Part shown: positions 36,652-47,969 of the stretch, piece by piece
How the letters are laid out: each line of letters begins with the position of its first letter
Numbering within the stretch: the stretch's first letter is position 1
From: Acanthosepion lycidas
Lineage: Eukaryota; Mollusca; Cephalopoda; Sepiida; Sepiidae
Length of the DNA: 64,000 nucleotides
NCBI GenBank assembly: GCA_963932145.1
Contig: OZ010582.1
Location: forward strand, 10,562,774-10,626,773
Direction: 5' to 3'
Made by a program: the position numbers and the translations under genes
Notes under the pieces: model-generated
What the model saw: only the letters and a program-made list of their open reading frames with translations
Database searches by the model: none
Told to the model about the DNA's origin: nothing

Positions 36652-36654
<3 letters not shown>

Positions 36655-36655
<1 letters not shown>

Positions 36656-37075
36656 TTTTGCCGTTTTAATCGATTTTACAGGAACGTTTTACACAGCCAT
36701 CAACTTATGACGTGGTTCGTATTGACGAGAAAATGTATTGAATAAAAGGAGTGAATTTGAATGAACTAAAATCATTGTAAATGAGATGACAGAAAGTGAT
36801 GCGCTGATTTTAAGATTAGTCAATAAATAAAATAATAAGAAAGCAAAAATAAAGAAAATGAATGAATGCGAGAAAATTAAAAATACATAAAAATATAATT
36901 CAATGAAAGAAACTAAAATGTACAACAATATATAAATATTAAATATAGTGCGAAAAATGGATATATTGTTAGAAGTGAATGATACAGAGAAGAATAGATT
37001 GAAATATAGACAAATGGATGTAAGAAATAAATAGATATATAAAGAAAGAAAAAAACGAAAGAAAATCATACACTA
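36655..37075. other. Low-complexity A-rich DNA; 126-codon antisense frame
   Basis: The minus frame 36689-37069 is rich in F, L, I and S because the plus strand is A-rich. No transmembrane protein family is recognised and I do not regard it as a gene. Confidence 0.5.
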
Positions 37076-37079
37076 AAAA

Positions 37080-37900
37080 GGATACTGAAAAAATTGTTCC
37101 ATGTCACTATATAGCTGCTACTGGTAACGTCGACAACTGAACTGGTTCCTCAATAAGGTTTTTCTAGCAAGGAGGCTGGCGGGATACACATCAATATTAA
37201 AAACAAGACCTGTCAAAAGGGAGATGATTTTTCTTGTACTGCTAATTGCCATCGAAAACAAAAGAAAACAATTTGGCATCATATCAACATATAGAGAGGT
37301 ACATATTCTTGTAGGTCTCGATGTGTGTTCAAAATAAAGTCCCTGTTGACCACTCCTGTAAAATGTGCTGGAAGAACATATGGGCCTACCAAACTCATAT
37401 ATTAATCATAAACTGATGCTGATGTCTAACCTGTATTGTACCTGGGAATTGCGATCCGTCCACAAATGTTGGATGTATAAATTTGTTATTCCACCTCTAA
37501 CAGATGTTTACTTCATCGTTAACCAGGACTAAAGGGAAAAACAACTTTGTGCAATAAACCATCGGCAAAGATTCTCCTGTGGTGAGTAATCAGAGGGCGA
37601 AAGACCCTGCACACGTTAAAATATTATAGATACAGGAGCTGCACTTGAAGTATTTTCCATGAGGTACTATAAGATGCTAGGGTCACTTAAAGTGTGCTGA
37701 TATCTGCATCATCCCCGATAGTCTTTAGAATGTGTTCTTAGTCATACGTACAAGCGGATTTTTATCTTCCTTGATCCACAGTTTGTGGTGCCACGGACCC
37801 TGTTTCAGCAGCGCGACGATTAACAGCAACAATTGTTGAGTGACGTGACTGTCTTACAATCAGCCATGCAGCCTCAGGCCTATTACCATTCGTATGGCCA
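37080..37900 (-). pseudogene. Tc3-like DDE transposase pseudogene
   Basis: Minus-strand remnants in order. 37890-37780: HSTIVAVNRRAAETGSVAPQ, a helix-turn-helix part. 37620-37570: VQGLSPSDYSPQENLCRWF, the QxLxPxDxxxRxxFCRW motif just before the catalytic core. 37520-37440: RGGITNLYIQHLWTDRN, like GxxNxHNxHxWxxxNP after the first catalytic Asp. 37390-37360: WAHMFFQHIL. The first-Asp segment (FTDEAxFxxxG) is decayed to SWLTMK followed by a stop, and the last Asp region is not recovered. Length fits most of a 300-residue transposase, with many stops. Confidence 0.78.
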
Positions 37901-37904
37901 TATA

Positions 37905-38380
37905 TAAAAATCATATATGCCTACTCACGATATGAAAATTTGCCATTGTTAAACATCACAATTCTCAGTTAACTCATTAATACACACGTTGAAATCATAC
38001 TAGCTACAAATTTGAACGAATGACAAATCTATCCTGTTTTACATGGCGACACAGCGCTATCTACCGTATGCTTTTTTTAAACTTATTAGCTAAAGCGAAG
38101 GATTTGCGCGCGTATGTTTACATGGAATTTTGCCCTTGTTTAGTGTGAGGCACCAGTCCCTAATTTTTATTGATACACCTTATATAACTAATAAAAGCAT
38201 TAAGCTCTACAAAACGAATATCTAGAAATTTCATAAAATTAAATAAATATTTGTTTGTGTGGTGGGGTAACAGTTGTTAAAAAATATTTTTACCAAATTT
38301 TCGACAAGTGAAACATTTATAAAATAATTTCATTCATTTGTGAATATGTCCTGCAAATTTCATTAAAATCTCTCAATATC
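37905..38380. other. No gene recognised
   Basis: AT-rich, no assigned repeat. Confidence 0.45.
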
Positions 38381-38384
38381 TGTC

Positions 38385-38710
38385 TATATTTCTGAGATGA
38401 GGTACTATGTACAGTATATACATTATTCGGACTATTGTCCTCATCTTTGTCGCTATATTTATTACGACGTTTCGGCCGTTGTACGCTCCGGCCTTCTTCA
38501 GGTGGTTGGAATATCGAACTGTACCCTTTATTTCGCTCACTGGAGTAGACTGTTCTACTTCCACGTGTCATGCTTACTGGATGTCAGTTATCAGTTATCT
38601 CCTGTTAATTCCCCTCCCCAAGTTCTCCACATGGCACACTGAATAAAGGTGTTGGTTAGATCCAGTGACAGGGGCCAAAGACTGTGATTTCAATACCCGG
38701 GTATGCAGTG
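38385..38710 (-). repeat. Foldback/SINE-like element with intact hammerhead-like core
   Basis: Best-preserved copy. Minus core at 38501-38465 is CTGAAGA, stem GGCCG/CGGCC with a 10-base loop, GAAACGTCG. Upstream on the minus strand is GGAAGTAGAACAGTCTACTC; downstream GCGACAAAGATGAGGACAAT. The plus strand at 38630-38700 carries the tRNA-like part (ATGGCACACTGAATAAAGG ... TTTCAATACCCGG). Frames at 38317-38646 on both strands are translations of it. Confidence 0.82.
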
Positions 38711-39069
38711 GGGAACAAGTTATTAAATATGTTTCTTGTAGCTGTGCATAATACGCACCCCCGATTTCGCTTATTATTTTTTTAGGAAAAAAAATGCGTA
38801 TTATACATGACGCATTACTGTAATCAGTAGTGCCTTTTATGGTCAGATGTCACTTATATTAATTATTAGTATATAATATATTTCTAAGTGATACGGTGAA
38901 TCGAAAAATCATATATAGTGAGAGTAATCTTGGCTCACGACTATAATTTGTTCTGAAAGTCTGTTCTAAAGCAGAATTATTCGAGAAGCGAATCGGTTTT
39001 TCATTACAGTTAATATAAACGAGATTAATTTCCATTCGTTTCCAGATTAATGCTTATTTACATGCTAAT

Positions 39070-39215
39070 ACTATACATTGGCTTCTCGACTGTCACAGAC
39101 GTGATGCGACTTTCCTTTGTTTATTCTACAGATGTTTTCATGGCCATTGCTCTGACGAGGTTTTTTCCTGGGGACAACATAAATTTAAATGTGCTACTAG
39201 ACTGATATCTAGGTC
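39070..39215 (+). pseudogene. Jockey/CR1-like LINE fragment
   Basis: Plus-strand STVTDVMRLSFVYSTDVFMA and LNVLLD correspond to the SHRRDVASLCLFYKYxHG block of this family. Short, 5'- and 3'-truncated. Confidence 0.65.
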
Positions 39216-39259
39216 CCACACATTTTACTGCTGAAAGTACAGTCCCAAACAAACGTACA

Positions 39260-39510
39260 GAACGGTATCAAGAAATCAAAAGAAAGAATCCGTCAACACA
39301 GCAACAATATCTCCCCACGTGACAGTAATTGATGTAATTTTCAGGTAACAGTATGAAAATAGTGTTCTCTAAATTCTTCTAGTTGCTAAGGACATTTTGT
39401 TCAGTTATTATTAGTTACTTTCTTTAATAAATTCATTTCGTTTTTGCCTTGAAAAAGTCCACATCGGACGAACGCGTCGGCAACAATTACAGTTTTCCTA
39501 TTGTCTTTTA
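39260..39510 (+). repeat. Penelope-like/foldback element copy
   Basis: Matches the 32250-33060 element in order: TCAAAAGAAA, CACGTGACAGTAATTGA, CAGTATGAAAATAGTG, TCTAGTTGCTAAGGACATT. It then has a core AAAGTCCACATCGGACGAAC and GCGTCGGCAACAATTACAG (39450-39490). GAAAC is reduced to GAAC. Confidence 0.72.
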
Positions 39511-39511
39511 C

Positions 39512-39654
<143 letters not shown>

Positions 39655-39950
39655 GAAATGGACAAAGTCCGACAATTTATTTATTAAAGGCATTTTTATA
39701 GATACAAGTATTTAAGTAAATGGTCTGTTTATAATAAACAGTATTAAATAACATTTACCGGCCTGAATGTCCGAGAAATTTTCATAGAAAATATTCGTAT
39801 AGGATGCAGGTTCGAATCCTATCAAAGGACGAATATTTTCTATGAAAATTTCTCGGACATTCAGGACGGTAAATGTTATTCAGTACTGTTTATTATAAAC
39901 AGAGCATTTACTTAAATACTTTTATCTATAAAAAGAACGTTAAACATAAA
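39655..39950. repeat. Giant hairpin with a tRNA T-arm as its loop
   Basis: Arms 39692-39798 and 39828-39934 are reverse complements with few changes. The roughly 30-base loop (GGATGCAGGTTCGAATCC) is just the T arm and B box of the class II tRNA-like block. AAAGTCCGACAATTT at 39664 marks the family end. The D, anticodon and acceptor-5' parts are missing. Confidence 0.88.
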
Positions 39951-39951
39951 A

Positions 39952-40089
<138 letters not shown>

Positions 40090-40208
40090 GGAAAACCTTC
40101 CTATGGAAATTCTTTTCTTTATTCTTTCAGTAAAAACCGTTGTAACATTTTTCTAAAAGGACACATTGTAAATTGAAAATTTTCACTACTCTATTTGCTA
40201 CCATTGTA

Positions 40209-40373
40209 TCAGAGTGATATTTCTTTCACAAAAGTATGCACATCACCACATTTACCACAACGTTCTTTGATTAAAGAACTTGCTACAACCCAATTTCCTT
40301 CTTCTTCCTCAGAAGACATTTCCTCAGCCAAAGTCTTTTTACCAGTATCACTGCTAGCTTTCTTTGTAGCCAT
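40209..40373 (-). CDS. Small intact ORF, 54 aa, acidic with a CxxC pair
   Basis: Function unknown. The minus frame starts at ATG 40373 (MATKKASSDTGKKTLAEEM) and passes an acidic patch (residues 20-25, SSEEEEG). It continues NWVVASSLIKERCGKCGDVH with a CGKCG knuckle-like pair (residues 39-42) and ends at TGA 40209. Residue use is balanced, unlike the low-complexity frames around it. Just upstream (minus) is a pyrimidine tract, CCTTTTTTTCTCTTCATTAG, that looks like a 3' splice site 9 bases before the ATG. An AATAAA lies about 85 bases after the stop (TTTATT at 40120-40125). It could be a terminal exon, a retrocopy, or the N-terminus of a transposon protein. Two cysteines alone do not make a zinc finger. 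Confidence 0.4.
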   Translation of the reverse strand: MATKKASSDTGKKTLAEEMSSEEEEGNWVVASSLIKERCGKCGDVHTFVKEISL

Positions 40374-40479
40374 GACTGAGGACTAATGAAGAGAAAAAAA
40401 AGGCTAAGTGCAATATAATTGGATAAGAAAAGTAGAGCACAAAGGACCAAAGCATACAACAGAGCGTTCGACTCAGAAA

Positions 40480-40665
40480 TGATTCCGTTCGCGTTAACTC
40501 GGTTCAGTTCGGGTAAGTTCGGATGGGTTTGGGTCGGTTCGAATCGGTTCGGCAATGTTGTTCGAGAACCGACATTTTGTTCGATAACCTAGGCATTTTC
40601 ATCTCGAATTTTCTGTTCGATAACCGATTTCTTTGACATGTGAGACGTTCGCGAACCGAGGTTAC
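40480..40665. repeat. GTTCG-rich repeat tract
   Basis: GGTTCG/GTTCG pentamers and their complements recur many times, including TCGGTTCGAATCGGTTCGG and GTTCGAGAACCGAC. It is richer in CpG than its surroundings. It may be a degenerate telomere-like or transposon-end repeat. Confidence 0.6.
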
Positions 40666-40669
40666 TCTG

Positions 40670-41650
40670 TATATAGTTTTGAAGCAATGAAATTCCATCA
40701 GAAGGTTTGTTGTATAAACAATAATTATTAGAGAAAATACCGCCAAAGTCTTGCGGACGTAGTTTTAAACCTGCCAGGTGTTATTTTTTGTACCATTTAG
40801 AAAATAACACTAATAACACATTTAATCCCTCCCGAAAGTTCGAGAGAAAGATTTTCGCGAGACACTGTGTAATTATTTTCTAACTAATGAAAACTTTATA
40901 TTCAAAAAGTTCACACCTCTATATGAAATTAGATTTTGTATCCCCTTACGGATATAAAAATAGAAGCATACTTCTCGAGGCACAAAAAATTTTTGGGGAA
41001 CAGTTTGATCTACACTTCTGTACACATACACCCACGCACACACATACAAGTACAATGATAGATAATAATCAGCAGTCGCTGAATCAGCCATAGTCTACGC
41101 AATCATGAACACATGAAGATGGCAATAATAAAGTATATACAAATAATTCACACTGCACTAAGAACAGTTAGTTACTTCACTGCAAGGGAAATTGAACCTT
41201 TTATTGCTATTGTATATTTATGAAAAGTACATATGAATGCTAGTTAAACTGAAGTCCTGCTTCTACATTTCTTCCAGAAAATAACCTTTTATATTTTTCA
41301 TTTAAAAGATGCATTTTCATTGTTTCTAAATGTTAGAAATCCCGACATTCACATTGCAAAAAAATGCTGGATAGACGAATAGCAAAATCAGTTAAAGAAA
41401 TGCATTAAATTTGAAAAAAAAATATAAACACAGATTTTAGAATAAAACAAAAATTAAATCAAAAAATAAATCAATACGCATTTTTTCCTAGATATTTTAC
41501 TACATTGTTTACTAATGATTTTGCAAGTACATAAATATATTACGTACTGAAATATGAAAAATGTACCCTTTAGTTTTGCCACTATGAAAATACTAATCGT
41601 TTTCAGTTTTTGCAACCAGAAATGATATTTCTGCATTTTATATCCGAATT
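40670..41650. other. No gene recognised
   Basis: AT-rich DNA with a short CA run at 41030-41050; no assigned repeat. Confidence 0.45.
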
Positions 41651-41653
41651 GAG

Positions 41654-41702
41654 AATGGTATAGACAACAATGGTATGGACAACAATGGTATGGACAAAGA
41701 TG
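41654..41702. repeat. 15-bp minisatellite
   Basis: ATGGTATGGACAACA repeats three times with minor changes. Confidence 0.88.
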
Positions 41703-41779
41703 GGTTTGGAACAATCAAAATATATGAGATAGAAATAGACATAAACTGAATAGATAGAGCGATATGTTGTTTTTCTAAG

Positions 41780-41901
41780 AATAGCTCAGATGTGGCACAA
41801 GGACGAAAATATGGGGCACCCAGTCAGGAACTACCTCAGTAATCATTCGTAATTTTTCTAGTGAGACAAGCTTTAAACATTACACCACGTCGAGTTGCCC
41901 A

Positions 41902-41903
<2 letters not shown>
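41780..41903 (-). repeat. tRNA-derived SINE, family 3
   Basis: Minus-strand head ACGTGGTGTAATGTTTAAAG (A-box side) and a decayed B box, then GGTGCCCCATATTTTCGTCC and GTGCCACATCTGAGC, as in the copy at 15935. Confidence 0.68.
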
Positions 41904-42000
<97 letters not shown>

Positions 42001-42013
42001 TAGATAGATAGAT
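41904..42013. repeat. (TA)n-(GA)n-(GATA)n microsatellite
   Basis: TA tract to 41976, GA tract to 42000, then GATA units. It abuts the SINE head. Confidence 0.97.
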
Positions 42014-42112
42014 TGTGAATCCTAATATCAATATGTTAAATATATGGATATTTGAAATGAATTTTGAGAAAAGCAAATATGTAACGATATTGTTCCGCGA
42101 ACAGAATATGAC

Positions 42113-42113
<1 letters not shown>

Positions 42114-42165
<52 letters not shown>

Positions 42166-42195
42166 GAACATATTAAGACAGATATAAAGAAACAA

Positions 42196-42256
<61 letters not shown>
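42114..42256. repeat. Two (GATA)n microsatellites
   Basis: About 12 GATA units at 42114-42163 and about 15 at 42197-42256, separated by a 33-base linker. Confidence 0.97.
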
Positions 42257-42486
42257 ATGACGTAAATTGGATGGAAACTTAAGAAGCGACAATGAAAAAG
42301 GACATGTCAAAGTGAAAGAATATTTTGAGAAACGCAAGGAAAGAATTGTCTGGTTTGTTTCACAAAAGAGGATCGAGACAAAACGATTGAAAATGGAGTG
42401 GCTGTAAAAAATGTGCTTGGGTTTGCGAGGGGTGTGGGATAACCTGATATGACTCGTAAAGCAAAGAAAGGGACAAACATAATGTG

Positions 42487-42800
42487 TTAGATGGGTGGGG
42501 GCTCGGTTTTAATAAGAGATCCTACTCTTCCAGGCCCCATTTTGACTAACATGCAGAAACGGGACCCTACACTGTGTTGAGTCCATGCATGATAAACCAG
42601 CCGTGTCCACTCTACGGGGAGAAGCGAAATCGAGACACGTAATGTAACATGACAGCAAGAAGAGACACAGTTGTCTTGATTGTTCTTGCGTGTTTGTCCC
42701 GCTGTGAATGGGAAACGACTTAAAGGGTTTGAGTTCTTGGTAAGATACTTGTGAGATGGGTGTGTGCGTGTATGTGTGTGCGTGTATATGTGTGTGTGTG
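42487..42800 (-). other. Unrecognised GC-richer segment with open frames
   Basis: Two overlapping minus frames (120 and 105 codons) run through this segment; part of each is TH repeats from a (TG)n tract (42770-42800). The non-repetitive part (WTRLVYHAWTQHSVGSRFC) has no domain I know. Composition differs from the flanks, suggesting an inserted repeat. Confidence 0.35.
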
Positions 42801-43035
42801 TGTGTTTGTCTTTCAAATATTTCCACAATACTTCATATGTGCATAACACGACCCATCAACTTTATGAAATTTAGTATATTTTTATCTTTTATTATCAGAC
42901 TTTATTTTTCAAACTGAAACAGAATTAGAAAGCAAATAAAACGGATTTATTTTAGTTTTTGTTGCAGAATATCCACAAATATTTCACAAAAAATACAGAG
43001 TTTTATATTTATCTATTTTTTGATAGGAAGAAAAT

Positions 43036-43250
43036 TTGATTGGTGGAGTAATAGATAGCGGCTCGGATTGTGGAATCGAAGAGCTGAGTTCGAATTGCAG
43101 TCGAATCCGTTACATTCACTTACGTGCTAATGCCCTTTGGAAAGATGTAAATCCTCTTCTTTTCCCTGAGTTATGGGTAAATAGCAGGACCAGGCTGGGT
43201 TCTGTATCTTTAGATAAAAACCTGTCTAGGAGAATAATCCTGAATTCAAC
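43036..43250 (+). repeat. tRNA-derived SINE, family 2
   Basis: Head GGTGGAGTAATAGATAGCGG, B box GAGTTCGAATTGCAG, body GTTACATTCACTTACGTGC, GAGTTATGGGTAAATAGCAG, end AATCCTGAATTCAA. Full-length and similar to 46111. The 78-codon frame here is spurious. Confidence 0.9.
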
Positions 43251-43519
43251 TTTGGGTGAGTTTTCACGCTAGTGTAAATGGTCGATGTTCGAGACAAGTA
43301 TCTGTTCACATTTCCCAATTAAATTTTCAAGAAAGTCATTTTAAATACTGGCGTAATATAATGTTCCACCTAAAAGTAACAACTCGACTTTGCATGTTAA
43401 CTCTCAAATTTTCAATCGTTCTGTCGATAAGTTAAAATTCCAAAGGCATAAATGTCTCGAAAATGCCAGAATATATATTCTGTAAGGGATGCTTTCTGCT
43501 CAAATACACCCGCTTTAGT

Positions 43520-45370
43520 TCTAAATTGTTTTTCATGTTCTTTTTTCTTCTTCTACGTGCCACATCCTTTCAGGGCATGTCTTTTTACAACTTACTATTT
43601 CGTGTGGATTCTAGCAGTTTTTCTAACTTTTCTAAGACCCCAACTTATAGTTCGACTACCCATTCGCATAATCTCGTCATGTAAGAATTATTTCCTTTAT
43701 TTCTTTTACACTCAATCTGCTCTATGAGGGTTATGTTTTCCAAGTTCTCCGTCACCAAGGTTGTGCCCAAAGAATTTTATTTGTTTTTTTTCCTGTCTCA
43801 GAGTGGTGTTTTTGTTGATATTTTCTTTAAGACTTGCTTTTTGCTTACTCGCTCCGTCCATAGAATGTTCAACATCCGTCTATAAAATAATATTTATACT
43901 GCTTCATTCTTTTTCTTAATTCGTGAGGAAATTCTACAGCAGTCGTTACCATGTAAGAGCATAGATACCACGCAACAATATAGCTCCCGTTCTTTTGTTC
44001 TTAATAATTTGTTTCCGTTTCTCAGCACCTTGCCTTTCTTTTGAATGATTCTATCGCTAGTTTGGTGCATGTTCGAATCTCACTGTCGCATTTTCCACCT
44101 CATTGAAACGCTTACCAGATATTTCTTCTCATGCTTGACTTTTGCATCTACAATTCATAACTAGTATCATGTTATTTGCAGACGACCATACTGTCTTCGT
44201 ACATTTGTGGTTATTCCTTTGATCATGCTTTCTTCTCACACCCTCTTTAAGACGTCTTAGTGTTTTCTTTCCGAGACTGCCATTAGCATTGTCATCTGCG
44301 TATCTTATATTCTTATGATTACGCGCATCGATAATAAAGCCTGAAAAAGTCTCTAATTCTCTTAGGACAGAGTTGCCGTATAGGTTGAATAAATCTGGGG
44401 AGAATATACATACACGACTCTGCCCTCTTTCTTATTTTGCATATATATATTCGTTTTATATCATTATAAAGGCAGTTTGTTGCCAGTGTAAGTCCTGGAT
44501 TATTCTATTATCTTTTCCAAATAAATCTAGGCTTCCTAGCAGTTCAAGTAGATCCTTGTGCCTTAAATTGTTGGACGTGTTTGATTAATCCATAAAATAT
44601 AAGTGCACATGATTATCGTTTGTATTGCTCTCTTGGATACCATTTTGAATATGAATATCATATTTCTTGTTCTGGTGTCCTTGACAAAGGCGTAGAGTAC
44701 TATTTCCTGTCTAATTCTGCTTCGCCCTCTATTCATAAGAAGTCGCATAATTAGTTTGGTTATATGGCTCATTAAACTGATTGTCCTCTGAAGTTTGCAT
44801 TCTTTTACAACTGGTCTCTAAGGTAATGTTACGAAGATGGTTTTAGTGACGTCCTCCTGTGAGAGGCTACTTTTGTATATTTTGTTTATTAATTCAGTCG
44901 ATACTGAAATCTAAAATTTAGAGCACTTCTGTTACAATCCTATCAGGTCCAGCTGCATTGTCCCTTTTCATTTTCTCCACTGCTTACCTATTTTCATCTT
45001 TTAGTATTTCTGTCCATTTCGTATTTTCCAGCGTAGATTTATTTCTTCCATCGTGAAATTATCTATTATTAGTTTTTCTTTCATTGGCTTTTATAAAAGA
45101 ACCTTTAGGTTGGTTCACCATTCCTACTGTTAATTGTTTTATTCTTTTGCGTATTTGCTTTGCACATTCTCTCCATTTCTGCAGACTTTTCATAAATCCA
45201 TTCCTCCTTAGCCTCTCTGCATTTGTTATAATTGATATGTTTAATGTTCGATATTTTTTTTCCATTACTTAGCATTGTTGCAGCTTTATCATCATCTACA
45301 GAATTTCCAGTTTTCCATTCATTCCTTTCTTCTCTATTTTTCTTTGATACCTGATAATGAGGTAAAATTT
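43520..45370 (-). pseudogene. Long LINE relic (second LINE family) with YADD
   Basis: Minus-strand remnants in pol order: basic linker YNKCREAKEEWIYEKSAEME (about 45250-45180), NAAGPDR (about 44950-44935), RT fingers IRQEIVLYAFVKDTRTRN (about 44710-44660) and FIFKMVSKRAIQ. Then SPQIYSTYTATLS (about 44410), the catalytic NIRYADDNA box (YADD at 44291-44302), and a KFFGHNLGDGELGKH tail (about 43800-43750). A terminal segment like 28475 closes it near 43540. It is the longest LINE remnant here, with many frameshifts. The plus frames 43452-43727 and 44373-44588 are shadows. Confidence 0.88.
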
Positions 45371-45391
45371 TCAATATAAAGTCGGTTAGTT

Positions 45392-45430
45392 TGTGTGTGT
45401 GTGTGTGTGTGTGCGTGCGCGCGCGCGCGT
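45392..45430. repeat. (TG)n-(CG)n microsatellite
   Basis: Alternating purine-pyrimidine run of TG then CG, the kind of sequence that can adopt Z-DNA. Confidence 0.95.
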
Positions 45431-45434
45431 AACC

Positions 45435-45985
45435 ACTGCAATGTCATTGCGTAGATAAAACTTCTGATGAACCGCTTAGGAAATTATCTTGCGCCTTCTG
45501 TTGTCACAATATATGTAACTTTCTTCATCTCATAATCATAAAATTACATGCTCTTAACACTGGAAAGAAACTGTCAAATATTTTAATAAAATTTAAAGCT
45601 CGTATTTATTTACATTTCACAATAAATATATATATATTTTTGTTTATTTAAAGATGTGTGCAGTTTATTTTATTTTTGCGGAGGTGTATATGTTTAGAAT
45701 AAAAACAATTATTATTTGAAATGTTCTTAAAAACAAACATGAGCCTGATATAGACAAATCTAAGATATCCACTAAATATCCTTACTCGCAGTTTATAATT
45801 AAAAAGAGAATATAAGAATATTGATTTCAAGATGTTTTCAAGTAATTAGAGTTGTCTTTTGATCTCTAAACACTTAAGTTATCTCTTTGAGTAATAAAAA
45901 GTGTTGTCATATTTTTGTTGATTGGCCAAGAACTGATGCACAGTTTTATATTTATCTAATTTTATAGAAAGTACATTCGATTGTA
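45435..45985. other. No gene recognised
   Basis: AT-rich. The segment ACAGTTTTATATTTATCTA near 45940 also precedes the SINE at 43036, so both SINEs share an extended 5' flank. Confidence 0.45.
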
Positions 45986-46003
45986 TTTTACTTTCATTTA
46001 AAT

Positions 46004-46320
<317 letters not shown>

Positions 46321-46340
46321 ACTTACTTTCATCTAAACGA

Positions 46341-46346
<6 letters not shown>

Positions 46347-46415
<69 letters not shown>
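46347..46415. repeat. (TA)n microsatellite, right flank of SINE
   Basis: About 34 TA units. Confidence 0.97.
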
Positions 46416-46418
<3 letters not shown>

Positions 46419-46488
46419 AAATATAGTCTTAAGGTGTGCTATATTTATGGAATAAAGTGCTCAGTATCAGAGATAGAACGTGTGTAAA

Positions 46489-46616
46489 TATAAAAGTGAA
46501 CATAGAAGTCAACACTTAGAGGCGACAGTCTGTTTCATGCTATATGCAATCGTCAGGCCACGATTGCATATAGCATGAAACAGACTGTCGCCTCTAAGTA
46601 TTGACTTCTATGTTCA

Positions 46617-46624
<8 letters not shown>
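46489..46624. repeat. Near-perfect palindrome, 65-bp arms
   Basis: Arms 46489-46553 and 46560-46624 with a 6-base spacer and one mismatch. Each arm reads inward-out as CGATTGCATATAGCATGAAA then CAGACTGTCGCC. A GAAAC box follows a small TGC/GCA stem, as in the other hammerhead-like repeats. (TA)n flanks the right end. Confidence 0.95.

Positions 46625-46692
<68 letters not shown>
46625..46692. repeat. (TA)n microsatellite
   Basis: About 33 TA units that continue the palindrome's right end. Confidence 0.97.
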
Positions 46693-46694
<2 letters not shown>

Positions 46695-46729
46695 ATTAAG
46701 AGCTCTGGTGTATTACATAGAGCACATTT

Positions 46730-46875
46730 TTATTAACACCAAGCTAGAAGAGAGTTCCACAAGTGAGAAGTGCGATAGAAGAAATTATTAGCATAGAACT
46801 TATGGTTATATCTAGACAATTTAATGTAAAATGATGACATTTTACCGCCAATCTAGTACTGAATCGAAATTCAGA
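46730..46875 (-). pseudogene. Jockey/CR1-like LINE 3' fragment
   Basis: Minus-strand STRLAVKCHHFTLNCL and ALLTCGTLF correspond to the STRLAARxxPFxVxL...SxLWNSLPASCFP C-terminus of the family also present at 47640 and 54090. Confidence 0.75.
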
Positions 46876-46879
46876 AAGT

Positions 46880-47635
46880 CTTGTTAGTTATGAAAATTGA
46901 GATATTTTTGCAATTCCAGCGAAGTTAGAGTTTAACTTTGGAAACAATCTAAAAAAGAAACATTAAAAAAAAAAAAAAATGATTTTGAATTCTGAACATT
47001 TAGACATACATTTCCTCCCCGGCTGGATATTTATCAAAACACAGCCTTTCTTCTTTTTTTTTTTTATAAGTGCATATTAAATCAATTCGGTGTTAACATA
47101 TTAGTTGTTCTAGCGTTTGTAAACTGCTTGCCCCCTGAGTTAATCGTGCATCTCTTTACGAAGCATATGGTAGTTTTTTTGTTGTTTTTTTTGTTTTTGT
47201 TTTTTTTTTTTTTAACTCAGGCAAATTTTTAGATTTGTATCTTTTTTACTAAGTGCCATGTTGAGTTTTTACATTTTTAGAATTTGGTAGCCTAAATCGT
47301 GATAAAGTAGAAGCAACTATGCGTAATATTCCAGCGACTTCTATGACATCCCTGTTACTGACGCATTGGGATGTCGTCTGAATAAATATTGTTGATATAC
47401 TGTGTTACAACCGCACTAGCTGGATTTGTCCTTCGTTCTTACTGTGTCGTCAAAGCCCATTAAAAGGGCCAGATTATCGGTTGACTTATTTATGCATTAC
47501 TTGGGGAAAAACTAAGGAAATCCAATCAACTAAAAATAAGAAAAAATTGAAAATTATCGCCAATAAAAACATAAAGTCAAAATTATTATACAATGCATAC
47601 AGAAGTTTAGAGTTAAATAAACATTTGTCCTGACG
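46880..47635. other. No gene recognised
   Basis: Contains A and T homopolymers near 46965-46980, 47050 and 47180-47210; no coding domain. Confidence 0.5.
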
Positions 47636-47639
47636 TATC

Positions 47640-47965
47640 ATCTCGACATCTTCGACGCCGTAATGTAGCTTCTCTGTGCCTTTCCTATAAATACATTCAT
47701 AATAATTGTTCTTTCATCTATAGTACATAGTCTTCATAATTTTAAGCGCCGTACTGGATTGTCGGCGAGGTCTCCTCCTTTACAGTTTAAATGACTTGGT
47801 GTAACCATAAGTTCTCTTCTAACTTTCTTATTTCGAACTTCTCACTTGTGGAACTCTATTCCAGCATCTTGCTTCCCAGCCAAATTTGACATTCAAAATT
47901 TTAAAAGAATTCTTATTTTCTGCCTCATGAATTTTTTCACTTTTATCGTTTTTCTGCTTAATAAT
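47640..47965 (+). pseudogene. Jockey/CR1-like LINE 3' end
   Basis: Plus-strand SRHLRRRNVASLCLSYKYIH, then a frameshifted middle, then LWNSIPASCFPAKFDIQNFK and RILIFCL (47846-47930). This is the extreme C-terminus of the pol ORF, where LWNSLPAxxFP is highly characteristic. The minus fragment at 46730 covers the same region, forming an inverted pair. Confidence 0.82.
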
Positions 47966-47969
47966 GTTT

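Noticed and set aside
36689..37069. 126-codon hydrophobic minus frame
   Set aside because: F/L/I/S bias follows from A-rich plus-strand composition; no family resemblance, no conserved start context.
42487..42849. 120-codon minus frame as a gene
   Set aside because: Part is a (TG)n-derived TH repeat, and the remainder has no recognised domain; kept only as an unrecognised segment.
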